Assembly: GCF_045679555.1 (NCBI RefSeq) | Contig: NC_092115.1 | Location: 37,983,728 to 38,047,727 of the forward strand | Source: Salvelinus alpinus | Lineage: Eukaryota; Chordata; Actinopteri; Salmoniformes; Salmonidae | Reading direction: 5' to 3' | Length of the DNA stretch: 64,000 nt | Part shown: piece by piece, positions 38,770-50,274 of the stretch | Numbering within the stretch: position 1 is the stretch's first letter | Layout of the letters: every line of letters begins with the position of its first letter | Notes under the pieces: model-generated | Databases searched by the model: none | Seen by the model: the letters and a program-made list of their open reading frames with translations, nothing else | What the model was told of the DNA's origin: nothing | Program-made: the position numbers and the translations under genes

Positions 38770-41110
38770 CAGGGGTACTCAACTAGTATTAGAGAAGGTC
38801 CAGTGACACAAATTTCCTAGGCGGGAAAGGTCCGGATGGATATCGTCCTTTATCGGCGCTGTGGTACAGCGTAGGAACAAACATAGTCGTCTACGACTTA
38901 GGAAACATGTTGTTATACCAAATGTTCATTAAATGAGACTACAATTTGAATTGGTTACAGATTCTTTAGAACGCAAACATGTGCAACATTGCATCAACAT
39001 TGCTGATGAACAAAAGTGGTTGCATAATTATCTATGCAAAGAGTGCACTTTGAACCATTGTACATGGGCCTTGAATTATTATGATTTTTTTCAAGAAAAT
39101 ACAGTGCATGTTTTCTGGAGAACGAAGGAGAGTTGAACCAAAATAATCATCTGAACGTACATAACGTCACTGTGGGTCATACAATATTCATGTATAGGTC
39201 ACTCGGGGGCCTTGCCCTGTATTAATGAGAGAAATGACACTTTCTGTCTCTTGCCAATGCTTTGAACTTTGGCACAAATGGTGCGAGAGCAACTCTGAGA
39301 CACTGGTGCAGGTGTTCATTGACGAGCCTGGTGCGGTATTTGTTTTGAATAAAGTTAATTGTGGAGAAGGCTGATTCCCAGCTGTATGTGGAGCCGAACA
39401 TGGTCAGGATGTATAGTGACAGTTTCCTGAGAACAGGGACATCAGCTACAGGCAGCATCTTTCCCTAGAAAGTGACAGGGCCATTTTCCCGCAGCTCAAT
39501 CAACTCCATTTGCAGTGATGCAACTTCTACCAATCTGAAGATCTGTTTTGCTTCTTCTGACAACTTTGTCACGTTTGTGACCAAGAAGGGGTTCTGGATG
39601 AGCAGCAGCAGTTCTCTTCCAACAGTGAAGTCATCAAATCCTTCAACTTCAGTATGAAATCAACATGGTTTGGGAACATCTTTGTCTCCCTGCGTTTGCA
39701 CCAGAAGACTGAGGAAGTGGACAAGTTCTCCCTGGAGATCATTCTTAAAAAGCTCCAATTTCTTCTGGAAAGCCCGGACTGCTGTTATCATATCACACAC
39801 TGTGCTGTCCCATCCCTGCAGCTTAACATTCGGTTGATTAAGGTGTGATGTAATGTCTGTCAAAAATGCAACTGTTTCCATCTTCTCCTCATCTTCCAAA
39901 AACTCAGAAACTGAGTGGCCTTGTAACTCTTTTGCTCTGATAAGAAAGCTTTGATTTCCTCCTGAATGGCCCAAAAGCGTTCCAAAACCCTGCCTTTGCT
40001 GAGCCATCTGCCATTGTTGTGCAGTAGTAAGTCATCAGAATTGCCATTGGCCTCTGTCAGAATGCCTTGTAGCAGGCAGTGTTGTAGGGATGATGTTGCT
40101 CTTAAAAAGTTGATCAGTTTCATCATCGTTGCAACCCAAGCCGGATGGTCGTCCATGCTATTGGTTCGGTTGCCAGAGTCGCAACCCAGTCCTTCAGTCT
40201 TTTACTTCTGTATCTATGTTGTAGGGATGATGTTGCTTTTCAAAAGTTGATCAGTTTCATTATCGTTGTCATGACCTCAGAATAATATTTTCCCAGACTG
40301 GCACACAGGACAGATTGATGGATGATGCATTGATATGCTGTCAGGTCAGGGTGGTCGTCTTTCAAGCGTGAAACCAGTCCCTTCATGGCTGAACCTCCAT
40401 CTGTAGTGATGGAGATCAGTGACTTCAGATTTATCCCCCTTTTAGTCAGAGACATTTGATGGCCTTGATATCATTTGATATCATTTGATATCCTCTATGT
40501 GTGTGTGCTTCTAGATTTGTTAAGCCCAACTGCTCCTCACAGTAATTCTTTCTTTGTTTCGTTATAAAATCTGACAAACACCAGAAGCTGGGCATTGTCA
40601 GTGTTATCTGTTGATTCATCCACAGCTAACGAAATGCATGGTGCAGAATGAATGGCCTCATCAAGTTGTGAAGTTAAATCTTCAGCTAATATTTCAGTTC
40701 TCCTCTTTGCTGTGGAATCTGACAGTGGGATCTGTTTGATCGTATCCCTGAGCTCATCTTTTTGTTTACCTTCAAGCAAGGTGTCAGCAACTTCACACAT
40801 GCATTCATTTACCATCTCCTCTTCTGAAAAAGTTTTTTTTGTGTTTTTCCAAAACCCGAGCTATCCTCAGTGAACAATCCATTGCACGTTGTTGGGTTGT
40901 AAGGGAATTGACAAGGACTTGGTTGGGATTTGAGTTGGTTCATCTGGTTTGTTCCCACCTCTTGTTCAGGGGATACCTTTGATCGAATTTACTATTCTTG
41001 GTGTCACAATGGCGCTTAACATTGGCACTTTTCACGAGAGCTACGGACTCACTGCATATCAGGCACATTAGTTTCGTGCTAGTTGCGAGGAGAATGAATA
41101 GATACTGTTC
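38770..41110 (-). mobile_element. hAT transposon with decayed transposase (ZBED5/GTF2IRD2-like lineage)
   Basis: The left terminus looks like CAGGGGTACTCAACT (from 38770), a common hAT end. Minus-strand pieces in order: zinc-binding block CLICSESVALVKSANVKRHC (about 41070-41010), LDEAIHSAPCISLAVDESTD (about 40650), SLISITTDGGSAMKGLVSRL and CIIHQSVLCASLGKYYSEV (about 40400-40270), LLHNNGRWLSKGRVLERFW (about 40020), and the C-terminal dimerisation block YSWESAFSTINFIQNKYRTR (about 39350). These are the RNase-H-like and hATC parts of a hAT transposase. Several frame breaks and a local duplication at 40080-40269 make it inactive. The right terminus was not found. Confidence 0.85.
40080..40269. 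repeat. Local duplication around an 85-bp insert in the hAT
   Basis: TGTTGTAGGGATGATGTTGC and about 30 further bases occur at 40080-40131 and again at 40217-40269. The 85 bases between recur at about 41503-41590 (CCAAGCCGGATGGTCG...). This looks like a non-allelic copying event. Confidence 0.8.
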
Positions 41111-41286
41111 CGTCCACGTCTTTCAATATATGTTTTTTTTTTAACAAGCCATTTAAACAAAGATACTGGTAACTAAGCTCCTTCTATCTGTGATATTTAC
41201 AGTTGAACCGCGGTCAAATCTTTCTGTTTCTTTCTGCCTGCTTGTCCCAAGGTTCCGCGGAGGATATTTGGATGAATGTGACTGGG

Positions 41287-41411
41287 TAAAACTCGGTCTC
41301 TTGTATTTAAGCGATAATGCCAGAGAAGCCGGTGTTTGGAGATTATATTGGCACGGGGGGCCTAACCAAACACCGGCTTTGAGGGCATTATCACTTTTAT
41401 ACAACGGGTTA
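41287..41411. mobile_element. Small hairpin-forming MITE
   Basis: GATAATGCC-agag-AAGCCGGTGTTTGG (41313-41339) is mirrored by CCAAACACCGGCTT-tgag-GGCATTATC (41366-41392), with weaker pairing outward. The loop is about 26 nt. This is a frequent teleost palindromic repeat, superfamily undetermined. Confidence 0.75.
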
Positions 41412-41817
41412 ACAACATATTAAAGCAATGATTGACAGATTTTCATTAAAAACATTATTTGACTTTTCATCCTTCCACAAGATATAGTCCCAACACAAAT
41501 CTAGAGTTGTTACCCAAGCCGGATGGTCGTTCATGCTATTGGTTCGGGTGCCAGAGACGCGACGCAGTCCTTCAATCTTTTTGTTTTGTATCTTTGTTCT
41601 GTAACGACCCAGTCGTTCCTTATACATGTTCCATTGCCATACTGGCTGGAAACGTTCTTATCCCTTGCTTGCTAGCTAGCCAACTACAGCTAACTTACAG
41701 TCACATCAAAAAGTAAAACCAGAATAACAGCAAAGTAGCTTCATTTGCATTTGTTTAAGCTGGTGACATTTATTTGGTCACATCCATAACAATGAGCTAA
41801 TGAGGCCCTCCATTTGT

Positions 41818-42112
41818 TTTGTACACTGCTGTTACTCACTGTTTATTATCTATGCATAGTCACTTCACCCCTACCTACATGTACAAATTGCCTCAACTAA
41901 CCTGTACCCCCGCACACTCACTCGGCACCGGTAACCCCTGTATATAGCCTCGTTATTGTTATGTTATTGCGTTACTTTTTAAATGTTTTATTTAATTTTT
42001 TACTTTAGTTTATTTGGTAAATATTTTCTTAACTCTTCTTGAACCGCACTGTTGGATAAAGGCCTGTAAGTAAGCATTTCAGGGTAGTGTCTACACATGG
42101 ATTTGATTTGAA
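41818..42112 (+). mobile_element. Rex1-type LINE 3' UTR fragment, plus orientation
   Basis: Contains TATGCATAGTCACTTCACCC, CCCTGTATATAGCCTCGTTA and the 3' end AAGTAAGCATTTCAGGGTAG...GGATTTGATTTGA. It is the mirror orientation of the tail at 9115 and 36479. Confidence 0.88.
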
Positions 42113-42114
42113 CT

Positions 42115-44980
42115 CTACTGTATTTGACTCTACTTAACTCTACTCAACTCTATAGTACTATACCTTACTGTACTGTACTGAATTCTACTCTGCTGTGCTG
42201 TGCTGTAGTCTACTGTGCTCTACTGCGTGATGTCCAAACTTGTGAAACACAGACATCGGTGTAGATTTGGTGCAGTGCGAACCAACCAAATGTGGTCTTG
42301 TTTGGGAGCGGAGTACATTAGAATAATAGACCGTGTGTAGAATAATATCCAATCACACAAAGAGGATATTACATATTTCTACCTTTGTTTACCTATTCAG
42401 GATAGAGAATGACATTCATCATTATGCATTTCTGTATAGTACAGATCAGGGACCCATGATGTCATTCTGTTACCATCACTCTGTTACCATCACTCTGTTA
42501 CCGGGTGTTAATACACTTCACTCACTGTAGTTCAATAATCAAAAGATATTTTTCAAACTCAAGGTGTCGTATCATAGTTGACATCCCATTCTTTCTGCAG
42601 ACATCTTTGAATCTAAAATTAGAGTAGATATTTAACCGTTTTTGGAAAACGAGGTCGTATAATTCTGTTACCAAACTTTACATCTGCACTGTTCTTTGAG
42701 TAAATGTGTTTTTGGAAAATGTTCCGTGGAAATTGTTGAAAGTAGTCCTTCTCTCAGAGCACTATCCTTATGACTGACAGGACACATTCACACTGAGTGT
42801 TACAAATGGAATGGCCCCTCTGTTGCTTCCCAGGCTACGCTATAATTTACCCTTGTATACACAGATCATCTTTCACCACTTGGCCAATCTGAGATGATAG
42901 GGGTTCCATTCAGTGGGTCTCTCTCTCATCCAGTCATTGCATGAAGCTGAGTCCCTGAACCACTTGAAATGAAAATGTGCAATGCACTGCATGTAACTCC
43001 TCAAAAAAGTGCTATAGAAATGTCTATCCAATACGTGTTGGCTGCTGCAGGCCGATTTTATGAAATATTGTGATACTGGGTTGGTATTTCGAGTGCCACT
43101 GCTTTAAAAATAAGCCTAGGACTAATAGTGGCATGTCATTCACTTTACCTACCACTGCTGGTCTATCCTGTTTGTCTCTAATCTATGGGAGTCCAGTGTC
43201 TGAAAGCACACGCCTGATAGCAGGTTCGTGTTGTATGTTTTACAGAATATTAATGCAATCTGTTATATTCTATAAGGGTCTTGTTTACCATATAGAGATA
43301 GCCACTCGCCTCTGTTGGTTAAACAGTAGCAGTTGCTATCAACAGGGGTTTGGATCTACAATATAACTCCCGCCGCGTGCGCCCATTCACTACCGTTTAG
43401 CGAGGAAAACACTCGGGTGGCTTTTGTCTAGTAAGGACTAACTGAACTGGGAGAATGGCGCGCTGCACGGAGCGCCTTTCGATTGGATTTAGACGCGCCT
43501 CATTAACAGTTTAAAATGTACACCTGTCTCGCGGGTTCCAGTCCTCGCCGGGGAGATGAGGGACCCCGCGGTGTTCTAAATGGCCCTTCTGACGCGCGAG
43601 GACAATGACGTCCTGTCTAAAAAGAGCCTTTTCCTTCGGACCAAGAGAGATGCATTTACAAAGTAGTTGTAAAGCCGTTGATTTGTGATAGGATATTTGA
43701 ATGACTATGAAGTTAGGTAGTTTAAATTCACCATGGCTATTTTTGGAGAGGTTATAGACAGTGGGGATTCCCCTAATGACATTATGCATGCAATAGGCCT
43801 ACGCTTCATTACACTGAGCTGGCTAATATAGCATTGAGTTGATCGACTGTAAAAAATAATATATTTGAGAAGAGAACATGAAGCAGCCTATAATGCAACC
43901 CCTCTCCCGTGCGTAACAAAAATATAGGGTTAGACCTATAGAAAAAGAACATTAGGCCTGGATATTATAGCCTACTAGAATACTCTTAGAGACAGATTTT
44001 AATTCGTAGAGGAATCTGGACCAACTTCAACTGTGTTCCTTTACTATTTCATTCAAAACAATCCAACGGAAATAGCCTAAAACATCGATTGCAGGAATAT
44101 ACGCCAACCTCGTGGTCTTCATTTGCAATCGTGCCTCTTTGATGGCTCACTTAAACTCCATAATATATGTATGACCACCAGATTCCAGTTAATGGAGTCT
44201 CCATCGGTCAACCAGGCCTGCACATATTTCACGCAGTAACGAGGGCTGAAGCGCAGCGAGAGTTCGCCTCCCAAACGCGTTTAATTGTCCTCGTTATTGA
44301 CAATTCGGTTCCGGTTTATTACCGATTTTCCGCTACTTCTTGGAGGCTTTGGTTTGGTCGGGCCATCTGCAGGGGGTCATGAGAGAGGGTAACCCCCAGA
44401 GTTCTGTCCATCTGCCCCACAAATACACGTTTCTCCATCATGCATGGGCTCTCAGATCAAATTCATTGGTAGGCCTAACTGTTTTATAATGTACTATAAT
44501 GCGGTCAAATTGGTTAATGCAGTGAAAGACTTGTCATAGGCATGAACCACTTATGTATTTATCATCTCATAATGATCCGGAGTTATATCGGCTTACCACA
44601 CATAGCCTAAGACATACCATGACATGAGTTGATGATTAAAAAAAGGCATCAGCCATGTTTTTATATTTAGCTGAATATGCAGGTTTTAGGTGTTACCACA
44701 TTTCACCTTATCAATGGATGGGAAAAGAGACAGCGATGCACGGCACCATATGAATAGATGAACAGACACCAAGACATGATAGCTGTGTTTTCTGACCGCA
44801 GGTTCTATCCTGAAAGGTACAGTATGTGTGCATAATATTGGGTCCAATAGCCAGGCCTACTGTTCTAAACAGCTTGAGGCTATGGATCTGAGTGAGTATT
44901 GAGATGGGTCTTTGAATGAATGGACATAGCCTAGGGCTCTGGCCTGAAATCTATAGCTTGTAGGCTAGGCATAACAGTAG
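42115..44980. other. Intergenic, no gene seen
   Basis: A short CTCTACT-type simple tract (42115-42235) and otherwise unique sequence. CACTCTGTTACCAT is tandemly repeated at 42477-42500. No exon with plausible splice sites could be supported. It may hold regulatory sequence. Confidence 0.55.
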
Positions 44981-45009
44981 TCACCAAATGGGGAGCGCGA
45001 ATGGGTGTG

Positions 45010-45350
45010 TATACACTTTCCTTCCAGCCCAGCACAACAAACTAGATTCAACTAATCAAGGTGATTGTGATTATTTGATTAGCAGAAAGTGTGTTTGTGC
45101 TGGGACAGAACAAAATCCTGCAACGTCCAGTACCAGGATTGATGACCATGCACTGCTAGAGCTCACAGCAGGGATGGGCAATCCACCCCCAGAGGACCGA
45201 GCTGGTGTGGGCGAAGGCTTTAACTCCAGCCAACAAATCTGAATCAACTAATTATAATATTCAATCAAGGCTTTGATGAGAAGCCTTGAATTAGGTGTGT
45301 TAGGCCTACTGTTTGGCTAAAGCAAAAGCCTGCATCCACATGGGCCCTTA
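45010..45350. repeat. Two related copies of a teleost non-autonomous repeat
   Basis: Blocks with AGCACAACAAACTAGATTCA-ACTAATCAAGG (about 45030) and CAACAAATCTGAATCAACTA-ATTATAATATTCAATCAAGG (about 45230) share the AATCAACTAATCAAGG and GAATTAGGTGTGTTAG-type motif; AGCAGGGATGGGCAATCC separates them. Confidence 0.5.
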
Positions 45351-45411
45351 CATGGTAAGATTCCAAACCACTAACTCAGGTTTATAGACTCATATAGAAC
45401 ACTGCATAGCA

Positions 45412-45558
45412 GAGGAGGCTGGTTGGAGGAGATATAGGAAGGTGGCCACATTGTAATGGCTCATATGTATGATGTGTTTGATACGTTCCATTTATTCCAT
45501 CCCAGCCATTACCATGAGCCCGTCCTCCTATAGCTCCTTCCACCAGCCTCCTCTGCTG
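45412..45558. mobile_element. Foldback (palindromic) MITE
   Basis: Begins AGCAGAGGAGGCTGGTTGGA and ends with the inverted form CCACCAGCCTCCTCTGCTGT. The interior pairs as well (ATTGTAATGGCT with AGCCATTACCAT). A truncated relative is at 17420-17545. Confidence 0.8.
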
Positions 45559-45599
45559 TATATACTACCCTGGGCCCCAGAAGCACTTGTCCTCGGGTA

Positions 45600-46160
45600 A
45601 CAAACTCATTTTAGTCCAGTCACTGCCTCTCTATTAGACCGCAGAGACCTTGAATATAGAGCAGGCATTCTTTCTAATGAGGCAGAACTTCATGGTTCCT
45701 CTTTAATAAAACTTTGTCTGGCTCCACTCCTTCAGCAACAAAGCCTGAATTTTAAAAAGTTCTCCCTGTTTTTTTTTTTTTTGCTGTGACACACAAACGG
45801 TTCAGATGAATCGAACGCTGCCTCCTTCTCCCCCTCATGCTGATACAGTGACGCCAGCATGTGTGACGGCGTTCCAGAGATGCTCATCCAGAGAAATAGG
45901 CCGCTTTGGCGGGAAACGCGAGCATCAGAACAGCGGCTCCTCAGGGGAAAGCTTTGATGGTGCCGGTTTGTAGTTAAATAATCTACATTTCAATTTGTGT
46001 CTAGAAGTCTGTTAGGAATTGAGGTTAAGGAATGTTTCTTCCTTTTTGTATGTTTAATTATTCTTCCCAGCCCCTATCCTAATTTAGCTTATTTATTGTT
46101 TGTAGGGGGGGGTAACTGTGCGTGTGTGGGTGTGAGTGTGGGAGAGAGTGGGTGTGAGTG
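45600..46160. other. Intergenic, no gene seen
   Basis: A T-run at 45768-45781; otherwise unique sequence without exon signals. Confidence 0.5.
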
Positions 46161-46165
46161 TGGGA

Positions 46166-46280
<115 letters not shown>

Positions 46281-46284
46281 AGAA

Positions 46285-47514
46285 TCGCATAGAGAGGCCT
46301 ACAGGTTCACTGGCCCCTAGCCAAAGTAGGCTAATCACAGCTACATTGTATCAGATTATTCAAATTGTTTATTTTCCACCCTCAACAGATAGGGGTTAAT
46401 AAAATATGGGTAATATGGGTGGTCTATCTGCATGCATCTGGAGTGGAGGTGGCTCATTGAACCACAAGATACCTAAACGTGTGTTCGCCCCCACAAATGC
46501 CAAGGCTTTAGCTCAGTGGGCTAACACAGTATTGAGTCTAGTGCACAACCTATGTCCAGTGTTCCAGTTGACCCATACCAGTCGGTCACACCTCTCACAT
46601 TTAGAGACAAACGACTTCATGAATGATGTTCATACTCTCCGAGTCCAACCATTGAACATTCACAGGATTTCACACAGTGTGGAATCTTCAAGTTTCAGTC
46701 CAATCACAATCACTCCTGGGAGGAAAGTGTGTCTTTGGGGGGTTCTAAAGAGTTAGAACAAGTATATTTTGTTTTTCAAAGAGTTAAACAGAGTATACTT
46801 TGGTAAGTGCCAAGAACCCAGCCTCGGCTCATTACTGTCTCAGGGCCCTCTTGAACAAGAACAATCAAGGCTGAGTGTTGAAATATTAATTAGAGAATAT
46901 TGTGCTCGGTGTTGTTTCAGAGTTCTCGTGTGAGGCTTTGCTGCATATGTAAGTGATCTTTTTTTATTTTAAACAGCGGTTGTTTTCTCCCTCAGGAAAC
47001 CGGGGCCCTTTCTTCAAACTCTCCCTGGCGCACGCGGAGGGAGGACAGTGTATGCGACGCGTTGATCATGCCCTACCGTGTGCGTGTGCTGTCCCCTGAA
47101 AATAGCTTTTTAAGAAGTGTGTGCTCTAACATCTAAAGGGAATTCTATATGAAAGATTTCCATGTGACCCCTAAACATGGGCCTTTCCTGTGTGCTCTGC
47201 GAGTGCCAACTTCCTCTCCAATGACACACCTTCTGATGACAGGCTTAGCGTGTCTGTCACATCAACAGACCACCAGGAAACTGCCCACAGTCAAAGGTTC
47301 CATAACCAGACCGGTACAACAGCAGCCTAATCCAAATAACTTTAACTGAACAGGGAATGTTGTCATTTTTCCAAGCCTAGTGCTATCCTAACATGATCAA
47401 AATGTCAAGATGTTACCAAAGAAACATGAGATCACATCATCAACAGATATGACAAAGGGATTTGTCATTAATTCGCCTTAGTTCATTAGTAGGTATTTTT
47501 GAACTAAAATTCCT

Positions 47515-47547
<33 letters not shown>

Positions 47548-48420
47548 CCTCCCCCACCCACCACCCTCTCTCCCTGGACCTCTCTCACTCCATCCCCCTT
47601 TCTCCCTCCAATCTCTCTTCTGTATCTCTCTCCCTCCATTCTCCCTCTTTCTCCTCTCTCTCCCTCTCTCTCCATTCTCCCATCGCTCCATTCTCTCACC
47701 TCTCTCCCCTTCTCCCCCCCCTTCTCGCTCTCTCTCGCCCCCTTTACTCTCTCTCCGTTCTACCTCACCATCTCTCTCTCAAGTGTGGGCAGGAATCAGC
47801 TTTACATACTGATCCACTGATCCTACTGTGGGCTGATGAGACTACCATAGTTATTAGCTAATTAATTACAAATGCATGCAGACAGAGAAGGGGAGAGGGA
47901 TGGTGGGGCGGGGCGGGGGTAGCGATGCGACAGAGAAAGGGGGAGAGGGAGGGGGGTAGTGAGAGAGATAGGGTGGGGCGAGATGTGAGAGGGAGAGGGA
48001 GCGGGAGAGTGGGAGAAAGATGAGAGAGGAATTGTGAAGTGAGTGGTGGGAGGAAAGGAGAAGATTTCTGTATCGTTGTTTACTTTAAAGACCCGTTTCC
48101 ACCTCGGCCATTAATGCAGTCAGTAATTCTCGCGTGTGACTCATCGGCTCTTTATAAAGTAGGTCAGTAGGTTTTTTTGCTCAAAGTTCTAATAAGACTT
48201 GCAGAGTTCTAAAAGCCCCTGAGTTCTCATGTTCTGGGGGGGAATCACACAGAGATTCAAGGCTCCCACGCTCACCTCTACAGTATCATGCCAAAAATTG
48301 TGGAATAGATAATTCTACCCAAAACATGTCTCACTAGATGTCAATGGTTAGTTATCCTTTTCCTTCTATTGTAGTAACTAGTCCTACATTGTATATATGC
48401 CTAAAATGATCCCATGTCTG
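46285..48420. other. Intergenic, no gene seen; pyrimidine- and purine-rich tracts
   Basis: A CT-rich block at 47515-47775 is followed by GA-rich 47885-48040. The rest is unique. No coding exon supported. Confidence 0.55.
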
Positions 48421-48426
48421 TCTCAG

Positions 48427-48565
48427 GGCAGGTAGCCTAGTGGTTAAAGCATTGGGCCAGTAACCGAAAGGTGAAAAAATCTGTCGATGTGCCCTTGACC
48501 AAGGCACTTAACCCTAATTGCTCCTGTAAGTCGCTCTGGATAAGAGCATCTGCTAAATGATTAAA
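48427..48565 (+). mobile_element. tRNA-derived SINE
   Basis: A-box-like region CAGGTAGCCTAGTGGTTAAA, then GGGCCAGTAACCGAAAGG, and the tail GTAAGTCGCTCTGGATAAGA with GCATCTGCTAAATGA. The B box is degraded. It is a common salmonid SINE type. Confidence 0.8.
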
Positions 48566-48569
48566 CTGT

Positions 48570-49685
48570 TAAAACATTTAAATGGAAAACATTGATTCTG
48601 GCCCTTAGCACGAGTCAGGATCAGCTTTGGCCTACCCCTTCCCTAAATATTTATGGGGTGAATTTCAATTCTGACTTATGGTCAGTGTTGGCAACAGCAT
48701 GTTAGAAGGGACAACAGCAGACATAACTTCACATGAGTGATACCCGGCACCCGGCGTCTGCCGCTCCCCCTTTTAACAGCTTTCTTAACTCATCCTCCCC
48801 ATCTGTCCATCTGCAACCCACCCAATCTGGCTGGCCCCTGCCAGCAAGTACGTATGTGTGCTCGCAAGTGTGTGTTTGTGTGCTGGAGCACATTTGTAGC
48901 TATTCCATTGATTATTCTCCCAATTAAACTCTTAAACTCTCTTATTTTCTTTTAAAGAATACTGAAAATACTCCAATATTTGTCCTTCCACAGACCCCCT
49001 GAATTCTTTAGCTACAGCCTCATCTTCAGTTCTTCCCTGCAACTGAAACACTCACTCAGTAGTGTATGGACCAAGGTTGTACTTCCTCAGACAATAACTT
49101 ACTGCCATTCCCTTTATCCAATTCTAATGTGAGAATCTTTATGTGCGTGTTCCTTTGACCTCCTGCTTCTCTTTCAATGAAACAGCGCAGTGATGGCGGA
49201 CGGGGCGGCGAGGCGAGAAACAGCGAGACAAAAGCCGATGAGTTTCAAAAGCTGCAAAAGGAGTGAAAGAGACAAGGAACGGAGGAGGTAGAATGAGGGA
49301 GGAGAGGGAGGAACCCTTTAAATCATCATCTTAAAGTAATTAGAAACCTGGCGGGGCCGGTCCGGGACGGCCGCACAGATTGCCGGCTCCCGAACACAAA
49401 ACCAGTAATGAAGTGGAAGGCAGAAGGGAGTGGCGGGAGACAGATTTCTTTGGGTTAGCTACACTGGCCCTAAAGTTCCTCTCAGTCTGTGTGGGTGTAA
49501 AGAAAGCTGTATTCATGAGGTGTTAACCATTTTGTTTATCCGATGGCTGAATTTATTCAAAGTGTTGCCGCTATGAGTGACAGATGGCTGCGATGTGATG
49601 GATCTGAGCAGAAGTTGACACATCGGTGAAAAAACAGGAGAAAAGGAGAGAAAAGAGAACCCAGTGGAAAAAAACAATGTTTAAT
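48570..49685. other. Intergenic, no gene seen
   Basis: Unique sequence with a TG-rich stretch at 48855-48885 and purine-rich 49245-49320. No exon recognised. Confidence 0.5.
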
Positions 49686-49694
49686 GTGTTGCCC

Positions 49695-50262
49695 TGCCCC
49701 AGTATCTGTGCGTTAGCGATGTCGATAATGAGTAGGCCTATTATATGTCTCCTATATTACGCCCAGGAAGCTCTGATTTAAACTCCCACTACACAGCTCT
49801 GAGAGCGCTATAATGTCAAAATATGTTAATTACTCGCCAAATATGGAGTTTCGCTGAACAACTATATTCAGTTACTCCCGTTATGGCCGGTATGTACTTC
49901 CAAAAAAGGATTAAATAAACATGTCAAAACAACTGAAAAAATGCTGATCCGGCACCTCTACTCATTAGCCTACTGCCACGCATAGGTCAGAAGTCTACAA
50001 CAACATTGGGGGTGCTGAAGAGGCATTTTTTTTGGTTGCTTGTAAATTAGTATTTAGACATTTTTTGGAAGTACATACTGGTGGTAATGGGAGTAAATGA
50101 AGATAGCTGATCAGCTGAACTCCATATTTGGTGAGTAACTAATGTATTTTGACATGATAACGCTTGCAGAGCTGTCAAATTGGAGTGAATCGGAGCTTCC
50201 TGTGCGTTAAAGAGACATGTCATACGCATCGGTGACATCTCTAATGCACAGATACTGGGGCA
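49695..50262. mobile_element. Foldback element with ~215-bp inverted repeats and 9-bp target duplication (Mutator-like)
   Basis: Flanked by GTGTTGCCC at 49686-49694 and 50263-50271. The ends are TGCCCCAGTATCTGTGCGTTAG and its near-perfect inverse. The arms extend to about 49908 and from about 50051, with matching blocks such as CACCAAATATGGAGTTC/GTATGTACTTCCAAAAAA. The centre is about 140 bp without coding sequence. A 9-bp duplication and long inverted repeats are typical of Mutator-like elements. Confidence 0.8.
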
Positions 50263-50274
50263 GTGTTGCCCATG

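Noticed and set aside
42477-42500. Tandem CACTCTGTTACCAT units as a regulatory array
   Set aside because: Only two full units; too short to support a call beyond simple duplication.
46495-46560. TAGCTCAGTGGGCTAACACAG, tRNA-like A box
   Set aside because: No convincing B box and no foldable cloverleaf were found nearby; probably a decayed SINE piece.
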